Shown here: piece after piece, positions 13,227 through 14,115 of the stretch
Layout: each line of letters starts with the position of its first letter
Position numbering within the stretch: position 1 is the stretch's first letter
NCBI GenBank assembly: GCA_027023345.1
Contig: JALVVO010000076.1
Coordinates: 1-14,115 of the forward strand
DNA: 14,115 nt
Direction of reading: 5' to 3'
Source of the DNA: Thermaceae bacterium
Lineage (GTDB): Bacteria; Deinococcota; Deinococci; Deinococcales; Marinithermaceae
Notes under the pieces: generated by a model
Databases searched by the model: none
What the model was told of the DNA's origin: nothing
What the model saw: only the letters and a program-made list of their open reading frames with translations
Position numbers and translations under genes: made by a program

Positions 13227-14115
13227 CTTCCCAGAGGGGCATCGCCCTGCTCACCGCCCTGCTCACCCTGGCGGTGCTCGGCGCCATCGCCTCGCTCGTC
13301 TTCGTCCGCATGCTCTCCGAGATGCGCCACAGCCGCGACGACGCCGCCATTACCCAGACCCTGCTCCTCGCCCGCAGCGCGGCCAATGTCGCCGCCGAGG
13401 TGCTCAGCACCAAGATCCGAGACGCGCTGGACGACACCGTGGCCGCCTACGCCAACTCCAGCTCGGCCTGGGCCTTCGGCTCGGGCACGGGAAGCGAGCC
13501 CGACGCCGCCAGCGTCGCCAGCGACCTCGAGGCCGTGGCCAGCGCGCTCCAAGACACCGTAGACGACTGGCTCTGCGATCGCGACTTCGCCCCCACCGGC
13601 GAGGGCTCGGCGCGGATCCGGGTGTACTTCACCGACACCGCTTGCGACCAGGGGCTTCCGCGAAGGACCCGCCTGGGCAAGGGCTACTTCGTCGAGGGCC
13701 AGCCGCGGGGAAGCGGCGCAAGCTACACCCAGACCTACGCGCTCCCCTACGTCATCGTCGCCGAGGGCAAGCTCGGGGCCTACCGGCGCAACGTCGTGGC
13801 CCAGGGCGAGTTCCGCTTCACCGTGGGCCGGGCGAGCTTCGCGCGCTACGCCCTCTTCACCAACGTGCACGCGCTTCCCGACGGAACCAACGTCTGGTTC
13901 ACCAGCCGCACCCTCTTCGACGGCCCGGTGCACACCAACAACCACTTCCGCTTCTACCGCACCCCCTGGTTCGGGGGCGAGGTCACCAGCGCGGGCTGCA
14001 CCAACCCGGGGGACGAACGTTGCCAGGGCTCGACCTTCTACGGCGCGCGCTTCTACGGCGAGGGCTACGTGCGGGACACCGCCATGACCCCCGACCCCCA
14101 GGCCCCCTCCTACAC
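13214..14115 (+). CDS. comZ: ComZ-like minor pilin, GspK/PilX class, with large head domain (partial, 3' end outside window)
   Basis: At least 300 codons are open to the window edge. The GTG start gives leader VRTLASQRG and then IALLTALLTLAVLGAIASLVF: a pilin helix without Glu5, as in GspK/PilX proteins that sit at the extreme tip. An alpha-helical Ala-rich segment follows (45-115), then a region with TRLGKGYFVEG and YALPYVIVAEGKLG, and from about residue 210 a segment (FTNVHALPDG, FDGPVHTNNHFRFY, GCTNPGDERCQGSTFYG) like the DUF4900-type repeats I recall from Deinococcus-Thermus PilX proteins. Thermus ComZ is about 550 residues, with a large beta-domain proposed as a DNA receptor at the pilus tip; gene order and position after pilA3 match that. 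Cysteines pair-wise placed at 122/145 and 263/270 suggest disulphides. Overlaps pilA3 by 13 bases. Confidence 0.8.
   Translation, partial: MRTLASQRGIALLTALLTLAVLGAIASLVFVRMLSEMRHSRDDAAITQTLLLARSAANVAAEVLSTKIRDALDDTVAAYANSSSAWAFGSGTGSEPDAASVASDLEAVASALQDTVDDWLCDRDFAPTGEGSARIRVYFTDTACDQGLPRRTRLGKGYFVEGQPRGSGASYTQTYALPYVIVAEGKLGAYRRNVVAQGEFRFTVGRASFARYALFTNVHALPDGTNVWFTSRTLFDGPVHTNNHFRFYRTPWFGGEVTSAGCTNPGDERCQGSTFYGARFYGEGYVRDTAMTPDPQAPSY

Overview
The window looks like a chromosomal segment of a thermophilic bacterium of the Thermaceae (Deinococcus-Thermus). Grounds: very high G+C with strongly GC-biased third codon positions, GroEL ending in a DMDF tail rather than Gly-Met repeats, an E1-alpha of exactly the 367 residues I recall for the Thermus thermophilus branched-chain 2-oxoacid dehydrogenase, and a minor-pilin series that resembles the Thermus pilA1-pilA2-pilA3-comZ competence locus. 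A genus other than Thermus (for example Oceanithermus or Marinithermus) is possible, but I cannot settle this from the sequence. No tRNA, rRNA, CRISPR array, insertion sequence or phage gene was seen.

Layout. (1) 1-47: tail of an upstream gene. (2) 75-2177: groES-groEL heat-shock operon with a near-consensus sigma-70 promoter, a variant CIRCE operator in the 5' leader and a very strong intrinsic terminator. (3) 2219-3016: an exported or membrane-anchored protein of unknown function, less GC-biased than its neighbours. (4) 5303-3091, minus strand: a tight polyamine operon speB-pdaD-speE (ureohydrolase, pyruvoyl arginine decarboxylase, aminopropyltransferase). Two of the three proteins look Thermococcales-like, the third Thermus-like. 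(5) 5354-5980: unknown soluble protein, overlapping tail to tail with rlmH (6387-5965, minus), the 23S rRNA pseudouridine methyltransferase. (6) 6410-11447: branched-chain 2-oxoacid dehydrogenase operon (E1-alpha, E1-beta, E2, E3), preceded by a roughly 190-base leader that carries a possible leader peptide and a terminator-like hairpin. (7) 11514-14115: four pilin-like genes in GspH-I-J-K (FimT-PilV-PilW-PilX) order; the last is ComZ-like and runs off the window.

How the parts work together. The polyamine genes supply arginine to agmatine to spermidine-type polyamines, either by ureohydrolysis first or by aminopropylation first. The dehydrogenase converts 2-oxoacids of Val/Leu/Ile to branched acyl-CoAs, which in these bacteria feed both catabolism and iso/anteiso membrane lipids. 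The minor pilins probably form the tip or initiation complex of a type IV pilus used for DNA uptake. Genes within each operon are closely packed (overlaps, or gaps of about 7-15 bases), with good Shine-Dalgarno sequences for most. The least explained features are the operon leader before E1-alpha, the mixed ancestry of the polyamine operon and the two unknown proteins. The 74-base gap 3017-3090 between convergent genes shows no clear terminator.
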